Shown here: positions 27,897 to 36,492 of the stretch, in pieces
Layout of the letters: each line of letters begins with the position of its first letter
Numbering within the stretch: position 1 is the stretch's first letter
Origin: Rhodospirillales bacterium
GTDB taxonomy: Bacteria > Pseudomonadota > Alphaproteobacteria > Rhodospirillales > Casp-alpha2
Direction of reading: 5' to 3'
Assembly: GCA_021775095.1 (NCBI GenBank)
Contig: JAJFII010000102.1
Coordinates: 1-64,000 of the forward strand
Length of the DNA stretch: 64,000 nt
Translations under genes and position numbers: made by a program
The notes under the pieces: generated by a model
The model's database searches: none
Seen by the model: the letters and a program-made list of their open reading frames with translations, nothing else
Told to the model about the DNA's origin: nothing

Positions 27897-27905
27897 TGTT
27901 AATGG

Positions 27906-28982
27906 ATGGAAATGGATAAAAATACGGATGGCGCTTTTGATCTCGCCAACCTGAAAATCACACCTGCAATCTTGAATCTCATCGCCGAACTCGATGAGTT
28001 CATGGGCGCGTGGAAGGCCATAGGCCGCATTTCGCCGGAGCGATTGTCCCGTTTAAGGCGGGTTGCCACCATCGAAAGTGTAGGCTTATCCACACGTATC
28101 GAAGGGGCGCGGCTGAGCGACAGGGAAGTGGAGACGCTTCTCGGACGGCTGCAAATCAAAGCTTTCGAAACGCGCGATGAGTAGGAAGTCGCGGGATACG
28201 CCGACGTAATGGAAACTGTTTTCGCCAATAGCGAGGCCATTCCCTTAACTGAAAACCACATCCGTCAACTGCACCGCGATCTACTCAAACATTCCGCCAA
28301 GGATGAACGCCATCGCGGCGCATACAAGACGCTCGACACCCCTATCGAAACGTTTGGGCCGGGCGGTGAAAGCCTTGGCGTTATTTTTGCCACGGCGAGC
28401 CCGTTTGAAACGCCGCGTCTGACGCAAGAACTCGTTGATTGGACGCTCGAAGCTCTATCGGAAAAACACCACCACCGGCTATTGGTCATCGCCGTTTTTA
28501 TCGTCGTCTTTCTTGAAATCCATCCCTTTCAGGATGGAAACGGACGGCTTTCACGCATCCTGACGACCTTGTTATTGCTGCGTGAAGGCTATGGCTATGT
28601 CCCCTATAGCTCGCTTGAAAGCATTTTTGAGCAAACCAAGGAAGACTATTACCGCGCACTACGCCGTACGCAAGCCACTCTTCGCAGCGATGCACCCGAT
28701 TGGCAGCCTTGGATGGTCTATTTCCTCGAAGCCTTGAGGCAACAAAAGCGCCGTCTTGAAAAGAAAATCGAGCGCGAAAAGCTGATCCTTGGAGATTTAC
28801 CGGAGCTTTCCGTTCAGATACTGGAACTCGCCCGTGAACAGGGTCGCGTGTCCGTTGCCGAAATCTCCGCCGTAACGGGCACAAATCGCAATACGGTCAA
28901 AGATCACTTGAAAGCGCTCACCAATGCCGGACATCTGGAACGCCACGGCGCAGGGCGTGGAACTTGGTACGCTCTGGCTTAA
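27906..28982 (+). pseudogene. Fic family protein with C-terminal winged helix, interrupted by an amber codon
   Basis: Reads as one frame except for TAG at 28182-28184. The first part (92 residues) is a Fic_N-type domain with inhibitory motif STRIEG (S-x3-E-G). After the stop the same frame continues EVAGYADVMETVF, the AMPylation loop HPFQDGNGRLSR near 28522, and a C-terminal winged helix (VSVAEISAVTGTNRNTVKDHL). In related intact proteins the stop position is Gln (CAG), so one C-to-T change explains it. ATG 28209 could restart translation, though its ribosome site is weak. Its start is only nine bases from that of the divergent Fic remnant. Confidence 0.8.
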
Positions 28983-29040
28983 GGCCTTACCGCTCCAAAC
29001 TTAACCACAAACCTCCGTTCAATTCACTTACACAGTTCAA

Positions 29041-29223
29041 ATGACAGACCCCGTAAAATTGGCGATGGGAAAACATCATCCCGAGATTATGGCGACGGCG
29101 CAACTTGGGGCTCGCTATGGCATTACACGGGAACGCCGACGTCAAGTGCAGGCCAAACCCTCGAGCCTGTTAAACCGATATATTCTTGGCGGGAAACCAT
29201 CCCAAAAACAAAATCATTTCTGA
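29041..29223 (+). pseudogene. Possible sigma-70 region 4 remnant
   Basis: A 60-codon frame containing LGARYGITRERRRQVQAK, which resembles the helix-turn-helix of sigma region 4.2 (consensus LGxxxGVTRERVRQIExKAL). The expected upstream sigma regions are absent, and the Arg-Arg-Arg and Pro-Ser replace conserved residues. It may be a decayed rpoH/rpoD piece or a chance match. Confidence 0.3.
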
Positions 29224-29413
29224 CATACTCCGTTACAATAAACAGCGATGACGACAAACTTCAGAAACATTGTTGCTGTTATATACCAATATCAAACATT
29301 CTCGAACGGCCACAAACCACAGGCTCTTCGGAGACTTCGTCAAAAATAGAGCAGATCAGAATTGTCTTATAATTTTTAATTCCACGATGTTAAAAAATAT
29401 TCGGTACGCGCTA

Positions 29414-29427
29414 TTGACCTGCATCAA
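29414..29427. promoter_or_regulatory. Candidate FNR/FixK-type box
   Basis: TTGACCTGCATCAA matches the TTGAT-N4-ATCAA pattern at 9 of 10 fixed positions. It lies 54 bases before the first gene of the copper cluster. The same bases could also be read as a -35 (TTGACC) with TATATT about 16 bases further on, so the assignment is tentative. Confidence 0.35.
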
Positions 29428-29480
29428 GAGCACCATATATTAGCACCACCAAATGGCTATCCTAAAAAACAAAAACAAAA

Positions 29481-29858
29481 ATGAAAAACAAGAACAAAAA
29501 CATTATGCACCGTTGGTCGAACTCTTTTGCAAAGCTAATGATAAGCGCACTGGCAGCCGTCCTGTTTTTGTCTGCGGCTCTGACCGTTTCTCATGCATCA
29601 ACTATCGATACACCTAATGAAAATAGCTCCCGGTTGACGCTGGTTGACGCATTGCCGAAGTTGAATAATGACGGCCACTTTCACAGCCCCCATGGGGAGG
29701 ATAAGTGTCACAGCGTTTCGTGCAATCTATTTTCCCCTTCGGTGATTCCCTTTTTGCGTTATCCGTCATTTGGGTATGTCGGGTTTACCCTATCGGCTGA
29801 GTGGCGCGACAAGTCCCTGCTTACATCCTTTTACAGACCTCCAAGAGATGTGATCTGA
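29481..29858 (+). CDS. Small exported protein with Cys/His motif
   Basis: About 125 residues; start could also be the ATG at 29505. A signal segment (LMISALAAVLFLSAALTVSHA) is followed by a mature region of about 80 residues with HFHSPHGEDKCHSVSC and ending FYRPPRDVI. The clustered His and Cys and the position at the head of the cupredoxin-CopA cluster suggest a periplasmic metal-binding protein of the kind often found before copper genes (DUF2946-like in layout). No family can be assigned with confidence. About 155 bases separate it from the cupredoxin gene. Confidence 0.6.
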   Translation: MKNKNKNIMHRWSNSFAKLMISALAAVLFLSAALTVSHASTIDTPNENSSRLTLVDALPKLNNDGHFHSPHGEDKCHSVSCNLFSPSVIPFLRYPSFGYVGFTLSAEWRDKSLLTSFYRPPRDVI

Positions 29859-30013
29859 GTTAAAATTGCGACATCTCTGATTCTTTAAGTTAGAAATGCG
29901 GCAACACGAATAACCAGAAATTTTGAATAACTCGCTCCAATAGGCGCAGCTACATGATGTGCGCGATCTGTTGATCTTGGGCGAGTCCTGAATTCCCACA
30001 AGGATTAAATAAC

Positions 30014-30571
30014 ATGAATAAACTCCCTAAAGTAATCGCTATGACTTTCGTATCGGCAACATTGGCACTCGGTTCCGCACAGATTTGGGCCGCCGGGACG
30101 CACGGCAATGGCGGTCATGGCCAAGGCGGTCAATCAAAAATTGGTGTGGCCGGAAAAACCGCCGATGTGACGAGAACCATAGAAATCAAAATGGGCGATA
30201 ATTTTTATGAACCAGAATCTATTACGGTTAAGAAGGGTGAAACCATCCGTTTTACGGTGAAAAATGCTGGTGAATTCGTTCACGAATTTAATATCGGTAC
30301 AACGGCAATGCATGCGGCGCATCAGAGCGAAATGATGACCATGATGGAACATGGGATTTTACAGGCCGACAAGATCAACCATGCCATGATGAAAATGGAC
30401 ATGGGCGGCGGCAAGACGATGGAACATAACGACCCCAACAGTATTTTACTGGAGCCAGGAAAGTCCGGTGACGTCGTCTGGAAATTTTCAGACGCGTCGA
30501 AAATTGAGTTTGCCTGCAATGTCCCGGGTCACTACGACGCCGGGATGATGGGACATGTTCGGTTTAACTAA
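30014..30571 (+). CDS. Periplasmic cupredoxin
   Basis: 185 residues with a signal peptide ending near AAG at residue 28, then a Gly/His-rich stretch. The plastocyanin-like domain has FYEPESITVKKGETIRF, the first copper His in EFVHEFNIG, and the C-terminal loop CNVPGHYDAGMMG with Cys, His and Met ligands of a type 1 site. An unusual Met/His insertion (MMTMMEHG, MMKMDMGGG) lies between them and may bind additional Cu(I). It precedes copA by 55 bases and probably shares its operon. AAGGATT supports the ATG. Confidence 0.92.
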   Translation: MNKLPKVIAMTFVSATLALGSAQIWAAGTHGNGGHGQGGQSKIGVAGKTADVTRTIEIKMGDNFYEPESITVKKGETIRFTVKNAGEFVHEFNIGTTAMHAAHQSEMMTMMEHGILQADKINHAMMKMDMGGGKTMEHNDPNSILLEPGKSGDVVWKFSDASKIEFACNVPGHYDAGMMGHVRFN

Positions 30572-30626
30572 AAACCTATAACAAACAATTCTCTAAACGT
30601 CCTTTTTAAAGGATATAGGAACTTCA

Positions 30627-32303
30627 ATGGAACGCATGCTTTCATTGGGAAAACGCGGCTGCTTTGCCGCCGCGTTTTCCCTGGCTCTGGTCCCCTACAC
30701 CGCCCTGGCGGGTATCTATGATCTAACAGTAGATAAAGTATCAATCGACACTGGCGCCTTCATAAAACAAGGCATTGGTTATAACGGGGCATCGCCAGGA
30801 CCCATCTTGCGCTGGGAAGAAGATGAAAATGTCACCATCAATGTTACCAATAATCTGGACGAGACGACATCCATTCATTGGCATGGATTAATTTTGCCCT
30901 ATCAGCAAGATGGTGTGCCGACGATCAGTTATGAGGGAATTAAACCGGGTGAAACATTCACCTATAACTTCCCAATCGTTCAATCTGGAACCTACTGGTT
31001 TCATAGCCACTCCGGTTTTCAAGAGCCGGACGGGGCGTACGGTGCCATTGTAATTAAACCTAAAAACCGCGAACCGTTCCGTTACGACCGGGAATACGTT
31101 GTGCAACTCACAGATAAACACCCGCACTCTGGGGCACGGATAATGCGCAACTTAAAAACCATGCCCGATTATTATAACCGCCAGCAGCAAACAGTGGCAG
31201 ATTTTTTCGACGACGCTTCAACCCGTGGGCTAAATGCGACAATTAAGGATCGTATGGCTTGGGGCAATATGCGAATGATGCCAGCAGATGTTGAAGACGT
31301 GCAAGGGTTCATACCCCTCATCAACGGTAAGGGCCCAGGCCAAAACTGGACCGGTCTGTTTGAGCCGGGCGAAAGGGTTCGGCTACGGTTTATCAATTCG
31401 TCGGCAATGGCTTATTTTGACATCCGTATACCCGGCTTAACGATGACCGTCGTAAGTGCCGACGGAAATAATGTTCAGCCGGTCAAAGTTGATGAATTCC
31501 GTATTGCCGTCGCAGAAACCTATGACGTCATCGTCCGACCGACGGAGGATAAGGCTTATACACTATTTGCCGCATCAATGGGCCGCTCAGCCTATGGCCG
31601 GGGAACACTTGCGCCGCGCGAAGGCATGGGTGCTGAAGTTCCCGATCTGGAAAAACGGCCGCTTCTTACAATGGCAGACATGGGCATGGATCACTCTAAA
31701 ATGGATAGGGAAACTGGCGAAATGGCCGGTAGGGATCATTCGAATATGATAGGTATGGACCACTCCAAAATGGCTGTGAAAGAAGATCCTTTTTACGCGC
31801 CAGGAAGTGGGTTAGCTCCATCCCCACAAGAAAAACGAATGTTTTTGTCCTACAAAGACCTCAAATCAATGAAACCTCTTTATGAGTATCGCAAGCCGAC
31901 CCGTGAAATTGAAGTTCGTTTAACGGGCAATATGGAGCGATATATCTGGTCCATTAACGGTAAAAAGTATCACGAAAAAGAAGAAATACGTCTAAATTAT
32001 GGCGAACGCGTAAGGTTTAAGTTTGTAAACGAAACGATGATGAGCCACCCCATGCACCTGCATGGGATGTGGTCGATCTTAGATACCGGCGCCGGAAAAT
32101 GGAACCCGATCAAACATACGGTTAGTGTCGCGCCCAGTACCACACTTTACACGGAAACAGAAGTCGATGCCGTTGGTCAATGGGCATTCCATTGTCATCT
32201 GTCCTATCACGCCGCAAGCGGGATGTTTCGTCGGGTCGTTGTCGAAGGAGGTCCGCCAATCGCGCTAGATACCGCTGTCGACCGATGGGCACCAAAATCA
32301 TGA
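30627..32303 (+). CDS. copA: Copper resistance multicopper oxidase CopA
   Basis: 558 residues. The four copper-binding blocks are present: SIHWHGL, YWFHSHSG, SHPMHLHGM and AFHCHLSYHAASGMF, the last giving the type 1 Cys and the two flanking trinuclear His. MDHSKM units occur twice with a related GRDHSNM between them in the middle, typical of CopA/PcoA methionine-rich copper binding. The N-terminal signal (CFAAAFSLALVPYTALA) lacks the twin-arginine that most CopA proteins have, so export may be by Sec. It oxidises Cu(I) in the periplasm. A 4-base overlap links it to copB. Confidence 0.95.
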   Translation: MERMLSLGKRGCFAAAFSLALVPYTALAGIYDLTVDKVSIDTGAFIKQGIGYNGASPGPILRWEEDENVTINVTNNLDETTSIHWHGLILPYQQDGVPTISYEGIKPGETFTYNFPIVQSGTYWFHSHSGFQEPDGAYGAIVIKPKNREPFRYDREYVVQLTDKHPHSGARIMRNLKTMPDYYNRQQQTVADFFDDASTRGLNATIKDRMAWGNMRMMPADVEDVQGFIPLINGKGPGQNWTGLFEPGERVRLRFINSSAMAYFDIRIPGLTMTVVSADGNNVQPVKVDEFRIAVAETYDVIVRPTEDKAYTLFAASMGRSAYGRGTLAPREGMGAEVPDLEKRPLLTMADMGMDHSKMDRETGEMAGRDHSNMIGMDHSKMAVKEDPFYAPGSGLAPSPQEKRMFLSYKDLKSMKPLYEYRKPTREIEVRLTGNMERYIWSINGKKYHEKEEIRLNYGERVRFKFVNETMMSHPMHLHGMWSILDTGAGKWNPIKHTVSVAPSTTLYTETEVDAVGQWAFHCHLSYHAASGMFRRVVVEGGPPIALDTAVDRWAPKS

Positions 32304-33025
32304 TAAAGAAAATTTTTACGGCTCTTTGTGGAAGCTTTATGGCAGCATTAATATCCCCGCCTGAAGTTTGGGCGCAATCCAAAAATTTGCTGATCTATGG
32401 GGTTCAACTGGAAGAACTGGATCATCGCCGCGGTGACGAGAATGAAAGGTTATTTGCCTGGAAGGGAGACGCTTTCATCGGCACGGACGAAATAAAGCTG
32501 CGTTGGCTTGGCGAAGGTGAATATGACCTGACGCCAAACACCTTTGAGGCAATGGAAAACAGCTTGGTTTTACAAACACCGATTTCAACCTTCTTTGATG
32601 TTAAAGGAGGCGTCCGACTGGACACGCCTAAGGGAGCTGATCGTTGGTACGGGGTTTTGGGTGTGACGGGTCTCGCGCCGCAATGGTTTGAAGTCGATGC
32701 GGATATTTTTGTGAGCGAAACGGCTGAAACATCGGCGCGGATTGATGTTGAGTACGAAGTGCTCATAACCAACCGCCTTACCCTTACACCTTCTGCAGAG
32801 CTGAACGTCGCATTTTCTGGCGATCCGGAAATTGCCATTGGGTCTGGCGTAACGGGCATCGAAGCGGGTTCACGCGTGAGCTATGATCTCATCGACAGAT
32901 CGATTTCGCCATACATCGGTTTTGTTTATGAGCGTAAGTTGGGACGGACCGAAAACCTGGCGCGCGCTGAAGGTGAAGATACGGAAGGTTGGCGCGCAGT
33001 TATCGGCACGAAACTGATGTTTTGA
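32300..33025 (+). CDS. copB: Copper resistance outer-membrane protein CopB
   Basis: About 241 residues starting at the ATG that overlaps the copA stop (ATGA). A signal peptide ends near VWAQ. The rest is outer-membrane beta-barrel-like with family blocks LLIYGVQLEELDHR, WKGDAFIGTDEIKLRWLGEGEY, SPYIGFVYERKLGRTENLARAEGED and a terminal aromatic residue (KLMF). The Met/His-rich N-terminal region common in CopB is absent, which makes it shorter than PcoB/CopB of enterobacteria and pseudomonads. It likely moves or sequesters copper at the outer membrane. Confidence 0.93.
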   Translation: MIKKIFTALCGSFMAALISPPEVWAQSKNLLIYGVQLEELDHRRGDENERLFAWKGDAFIGTDEIKLRWLGEGEYDLTPNTFEAMENSLVLQTPISTFFDVKGGVRLDTPKGADRWYGVLGVTGLAPQWFEVDADIFVSETAETSARIDVEYEVLITNRLTLTPSAELNVAFSGDPEIAIGSGVTGIEAGSRVSYDLIDRSISPYIGFVYERKLGRTENLARAEGEDTEGWRAVIGTKLMF

Positions 33026-33161
33026 ATTTTCAAGGGGGGCTCCGTAAAACCAGGCTTGCCATACGCACTTATATAATCTCGGGATAAGGGAGATCTACGT
33101 CCGATCTATTTGGACCTGTTAATGCTCTGCACCAATCTACCAATAATACCGTGGAAAAAAA

Positions 33162-34886
33162 ATGATAAACAAGCTGCGATTATATGGCGGTCTGGTCCTG
33201 TTTTTATTTGTAACCGGCCATTTGATAAATTTGTCTATGGGATTGATTTCTATTGATGCCATGAATAGGGGGGCAAAAATACTTTTGAATCCCTGGCATT
33301 CGCCATTTGGTATAATTCTGTTAACGGGAGCTTTTTCATCTCACATTTCTATTGCTATATGGTCGATTTGCAAGCGCCGTACGCTAAAGATGAGCATCAA
33401 CGAAAAGGTGCAAATTATACTCGGTTTATTAGCGCCTCTGCTGTTATTCGGGCACGTAATCGGGATCAGATTTTCCCCAGGGGCAGATGATTATATCGCA
33501 ACTTACGACACGACGATTGCCCTCCTCTGGGTTATCTTTCCCTGGCGAGGATTAATTCAAGCGGGTGCAATACTGGTGGTTTGGTCACACGGTTGCATTG
33601 GAATAGACAAATGGCTCAATCATTATGCAACTTATGTAAAATTTAAATTATTCGCGGTATTTCTGGCCGGGCTGGTGCCGACTGTTGCGATTGCCGGTTA
33701 TGTGGCCGCTGGCAATCACATATTGCAGGCTGCGGAACAGGAAAACTGGATTCTGGATTTGTTCGCCAAAGCCAACCTGTATCCTCAGATGATCGATATG
33801 GCCAACGCACGAGAATTTAAATTTCAGATCGGCTTTGTTGCGTTCCTTCTGATCCTTTTTATCGCGCATACCATTCGTCCCTTTTTAGGGTCGCGCGCCA
33901 GTAAACCCCGAATTTTCTATTCACCCGGGGAAAAGGTTATTGAATTGATCGCCAATGCAACCTTATTGGAATCTATCAGAGCGGCCGATGTGCCCCACGC
34001 GCCAGTTTGCGGCGGACAGGGCCGATGCTCCACCTGTCGGGTACGCATTGGTCAGGGGGCAGGCGACTTGCCGCCACCAACCGAGAAAGAAACCAACATC
34101 CTGTCACCTGCAGCCTTGGCATTTTCAATTCGCCTTGCTTGCCAATTATACCCCGCAAAGGATCTTGAGGTTACGGCAATTTTAAAACCAGGTGGCGGCC
34201 AAAGGAGATTTGGCATCAATAGCAAATACCAACCGGCTAAGGAAAGGGATGTCGCCTTTCTGTTTGTTGATATTCGTAATTCCACGGCCTTGTCGGAAGA
34301 GCGTTTGCCTTTTGACGTGGTTTATATTCTTAATCTTTTTTTCGCTGAAATGGCTGATGCTCTCGACGAAACCAAGGGTCACTACGCGCAGTTCAATGGC
34401 GATGGCCTCATGGCGATTTACGGCATGGAGAGTGGTCCTATTCAGGGCTGTGAGGAAGCCATCGAAGGTGCAAAAACCATGTTTTCGAAATTGGTCCAGT
34501 TAAATGAACGGCTAAAAACTGAACTGCCGGCCGGTCTTAAGATTGGGATCGGAATTCATGCGGGCGACGCTGTCGTCGGTTCCATGGGTCCGCCAGACGC
34601 TCCAATAATTTCCGCCCTTGGCGATAATGTCAATATCGCTGCCCGTTTGGAATCCTTAACAAAAGAGTACGATGTGCCGCTTGTCATTTCGACGACAGTT
34701 GCAAAACGAAGCGGATTGGTCATGGATCATATTCCGGTCCACACGGTCCTGGTTAAAGGACGAACTCGTATGGTCGATATAAATACGATAAGTGATCCGC
34801 ATCTGTTGACGACCCATAAACCGAAACGATCCGTCACGAATGGCAACAGTCAGATGCAAGGTTTACCCCTGAACCGGGCGATTTAG
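33162..34886 (+). CDS. Redox-type membrane nucleotide cyclase (cytochrome b-like + 2Fe-2S + class III cyclase)
   Basis: 574 residues in three parts. Residues 1-240 have six membrane segments with repeated His (GHLINL, SSHISIAIW, GHVIGI, WSHGCIG), like succinate-dehydrogenase-type diheme b anchors. Next, CGGQGRCSTCRVRIG and a later LACQL give four Cys of a 2Fe-2S ferredoxin domain. The C-terminal class III cyclase has metal Asp in FLFVDIRNS and FNGDGLMAIYG and ALGDNVNIAARLES. The purine-reading Lys seems replaced by Gln (AQFNGDG), so ATP versus GTP is unsettled. The order resembles the quinone-sensing CyaC of Sinorhizobium. It follows copB by 137 bases. Confidence 0.88.
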   Translation: MINKLRLYGGLVLFLFVTGHLINLSMGLISIDAMNRGAKILLNPWHSPFGIILLTGAFSSHISIAIWSICKRRTLKMSINEKVQIILGLLAPLLLFGHVIGIRFSPGADDYIATYDTTIALLWVIFPWRGLIQAGAILVVWSHGCIGIDKWLNHYATYVKFKLFAVFLAGLVPTVAIAGYVAAGNHILQAAEQENWILDLFAKANLYPQMIDMANAREFKFQIGFVAFLLILFIAHTIRPFLGSRASKPRIFYSPGEKVIELIANATLLESIRAADVPHAPVCGGQGRCSTCRVRIGQGAGDLPPPTEKETNILSPAALAFSIRLACQLYPAKDLEVTAILKPGGGQRRFGINSKYQPAKERDVAFLFVDIRNSTALSEERLPFDVVYILNLFFAEMADALDETKGHYAQFNGDGLMAIYGMESGPIQGCEEAIEGAKTMFSKLVQLNERLKTELPAGLKIGIGIHAGDAVVGSMGPPDAPIISALGDNVNIAARLESLTKEYDVPLVISTTVAKRSGLVMDHIPVHTVLVKGRTRMVDINTISDPHLLTTHKPKRSVTNGNSQMQGLPLNRAI

Positions 34887-35037
34887 GGGCCGCGATCTGG
34901 CAACATATCAAGCAAAGGGTTGATCTCCGGTCGATCAAAAACAGCAAAACGAATGGTTGTATTGACAATAAGTCTGAATGTACTTTGTTAACTTGAGCGG
35001 TTGATCCTATTCTGGCCGGCTCCAACGGAACCTGGGT

Positions 35038-36489
35038 TCAGTCGGGCCGAACGGTACGTTCTGCTGGGAATCTAATGGTCACCGCTGTCCCCGTACCGAC
35101 AACGCTGTCTATCATTAAGGTTCCGCCATGAAGTTCCACGAGTTTTTTCGATAAGGGTAATCCGAGACCTGTTCCGCCGTGCGTCGTTTCAGGGGAGTGC
35201 CTGATTTGACCAAACGGCTCAAGCGCTTCCGCAATATCATCGGCAGCGATCCCAATACCTGTATCCATCACATTTAGCAATATCCGCCCATAATCATCCA
35301 ATCGAGCACTTGCGGTCACATCGCCGCCATTCGGCGTAAATCGAATTGAATTCGAAAGCAGGTTGATAATGACCTGACGCAACAAGCGGGCATCCGCTCG
35401 AAGGTATGGAAAACCAGGTAAAACACCAGCAGCGAGATTTAGACATTTTGCTTCGCCGTGGGTTCGTACCAACAGAAAGGAATCCTTGAGCAGCTCCGCG
35501 ATGTCAACGTCAGTTTCTTCAATGTCAATCTCTCCGGCCTCAACCTTTGAAAGGTCAAGAATGTCGTTTATCACTTCCAACAAATGCTGTGCCGAATCAT
35601 TAATATCCGCCGCATACCCGCTATATTTAGGATGCTTTAAATCTCCGAAGACGCCCTCGACCATGACCTGCGAAAATCCGATTATGGCGTTCAATGGTGT
35701 TCGCAGTTCGTGGCTCATGCTGGCCAGGAATTCAGTTTTTGCCCTGTTGGCGTTTTCCGCTTCCAGCTTGGTGGCGAGCAGTTTAGCCGTGCGCGTAGCG
35801 ACGAGTTCCTGCAGACGCCCGCCCTGGCGGTGCAACTCCTCTTTCGAGTGTTCGGAGCGTATAAGCAGTTTATCGCTGGTGCGCATTTCGCGGAAGAGAA
35901 GAAATATGAGAAGACCGCCGCTAATGATGACAGCGGTAAAAAGAAAGGCCGACTGTTGTAACAAATCGCGTGTATGGTTGCGTTGTTCAAGTGTCTTATA
36001 ATTTGTATAGGAGGCGGTTTTCAGGATGCTTGCGTGCAAGTCCTGAGCCAGTCCCTGGTACTCAAGGAGCATTTTCCGGTAGGTATCGCCGTCACCCCTC
36101 TGCAAGGACATCACTTGCGTTTCTGTCCTGCGAAGGATGTCCATCGCTTTTTTGGCGTTGGCGTTTACGCCTGAAATTTTATTGAACTCATCGCCCAACG
36201 CGCCCTTGAGAAGGACGTCGATGCGGCTCCATAGAATGTCGAAGCGGGTGACCACGTCTTCGCGGTGTATCTTTGCGTCTCCAGCAGCAAACCGATCCAG
36301 CACATTAAGGAAACGTAACAAATCAGGTTCGCTCTGCGAGATACCCCACAACAGGTTCTCCTGAACTGTACTTTCAAGCCGGGTGTTTTCTTGAATGTTG
36401 ATAAATAGTGCTATGAATAAGCTGCCTGAAAACAGGATGATCGCTAGCGACAAAACGATGTATTTGTGATTTTGGATTATATTGCCCAT
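35038..36489 (-). CDS. Membrane sensor histidine kinase
   Basis: 483 residues. Two membrane segments (about 12-32 and 183-203) flank a mostly helical periplasmic region (four-helix-bundle-like). A coiled coil (HSKEELHRQGGRLQEL) leads to the H box FLASMSHELRTPLNAIIGF, then the catalytic domain with N box INLLSNSIRFTPNGGD, G1 VMDTGIGIAADD and G2 GTGLGLPLSKK. There is no receiver domain and no response regulator beside it. It lies three bases downstream of the SUOX-fold gene in the same direction, which implies that the two proteins work together. Confidence 0.92.
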   Translation of the reverse strand: MGNIIQNHKYIVLSLAIILFSGSLFIALFINIQENTRLESTVQENLLWGISQSEPDLLRFLNVLDRFAAGDAKIHREDVVTRFDILWSRIDVLLKGALGDEFNKISGVNANAKKAMDILRRTETQVMSLQRGDGDTYRKMLLEYQGLAQDLHASILKTASYTNYKTLEQRNHTRDLLQQSAFLFTAVIISGGLLIFLLFREMRTSDKLLIRSEHSKEELHRQGGRLQELVATRTAKLLATKLEAENANRAKTEFLASMSHELRTPLNAIIGFSQVMVEGVFGDLKHPKYSGYAADINDSAQHLLEVINDILDLSKVEAGEIDIEETDVDIAELLKDSFLLVRTHGEAKCLNLAAGVLPGFPYLRADARLLRQVIINLLSNSIRFTPNGGDVTASARLDDYGRILLNVMDTGIGIAADDIAEALEPFGQIRHSPETTHGGTGLGLPLSKKLVELHGGTLMIDSVVGTGTAVTIRFPAERTVRPD

Positions 36490-36492
36490 TGA

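Larger units (their letters stand above)
28983..29480. other. AT-rich gap of about 500 bases with a sigma-region remnant
   Basis: No intact gene is seen. A 60-codon open frame (29041-29223) resembles a fragment of sigma factor region 4 and is listed separately. The remainder is AT-rich, lacks obvious hairpins, and contains a candidate FNR-type site at 29414-29427. The composition change suggests that the copper island proper begins here. Confidence 0.5.
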
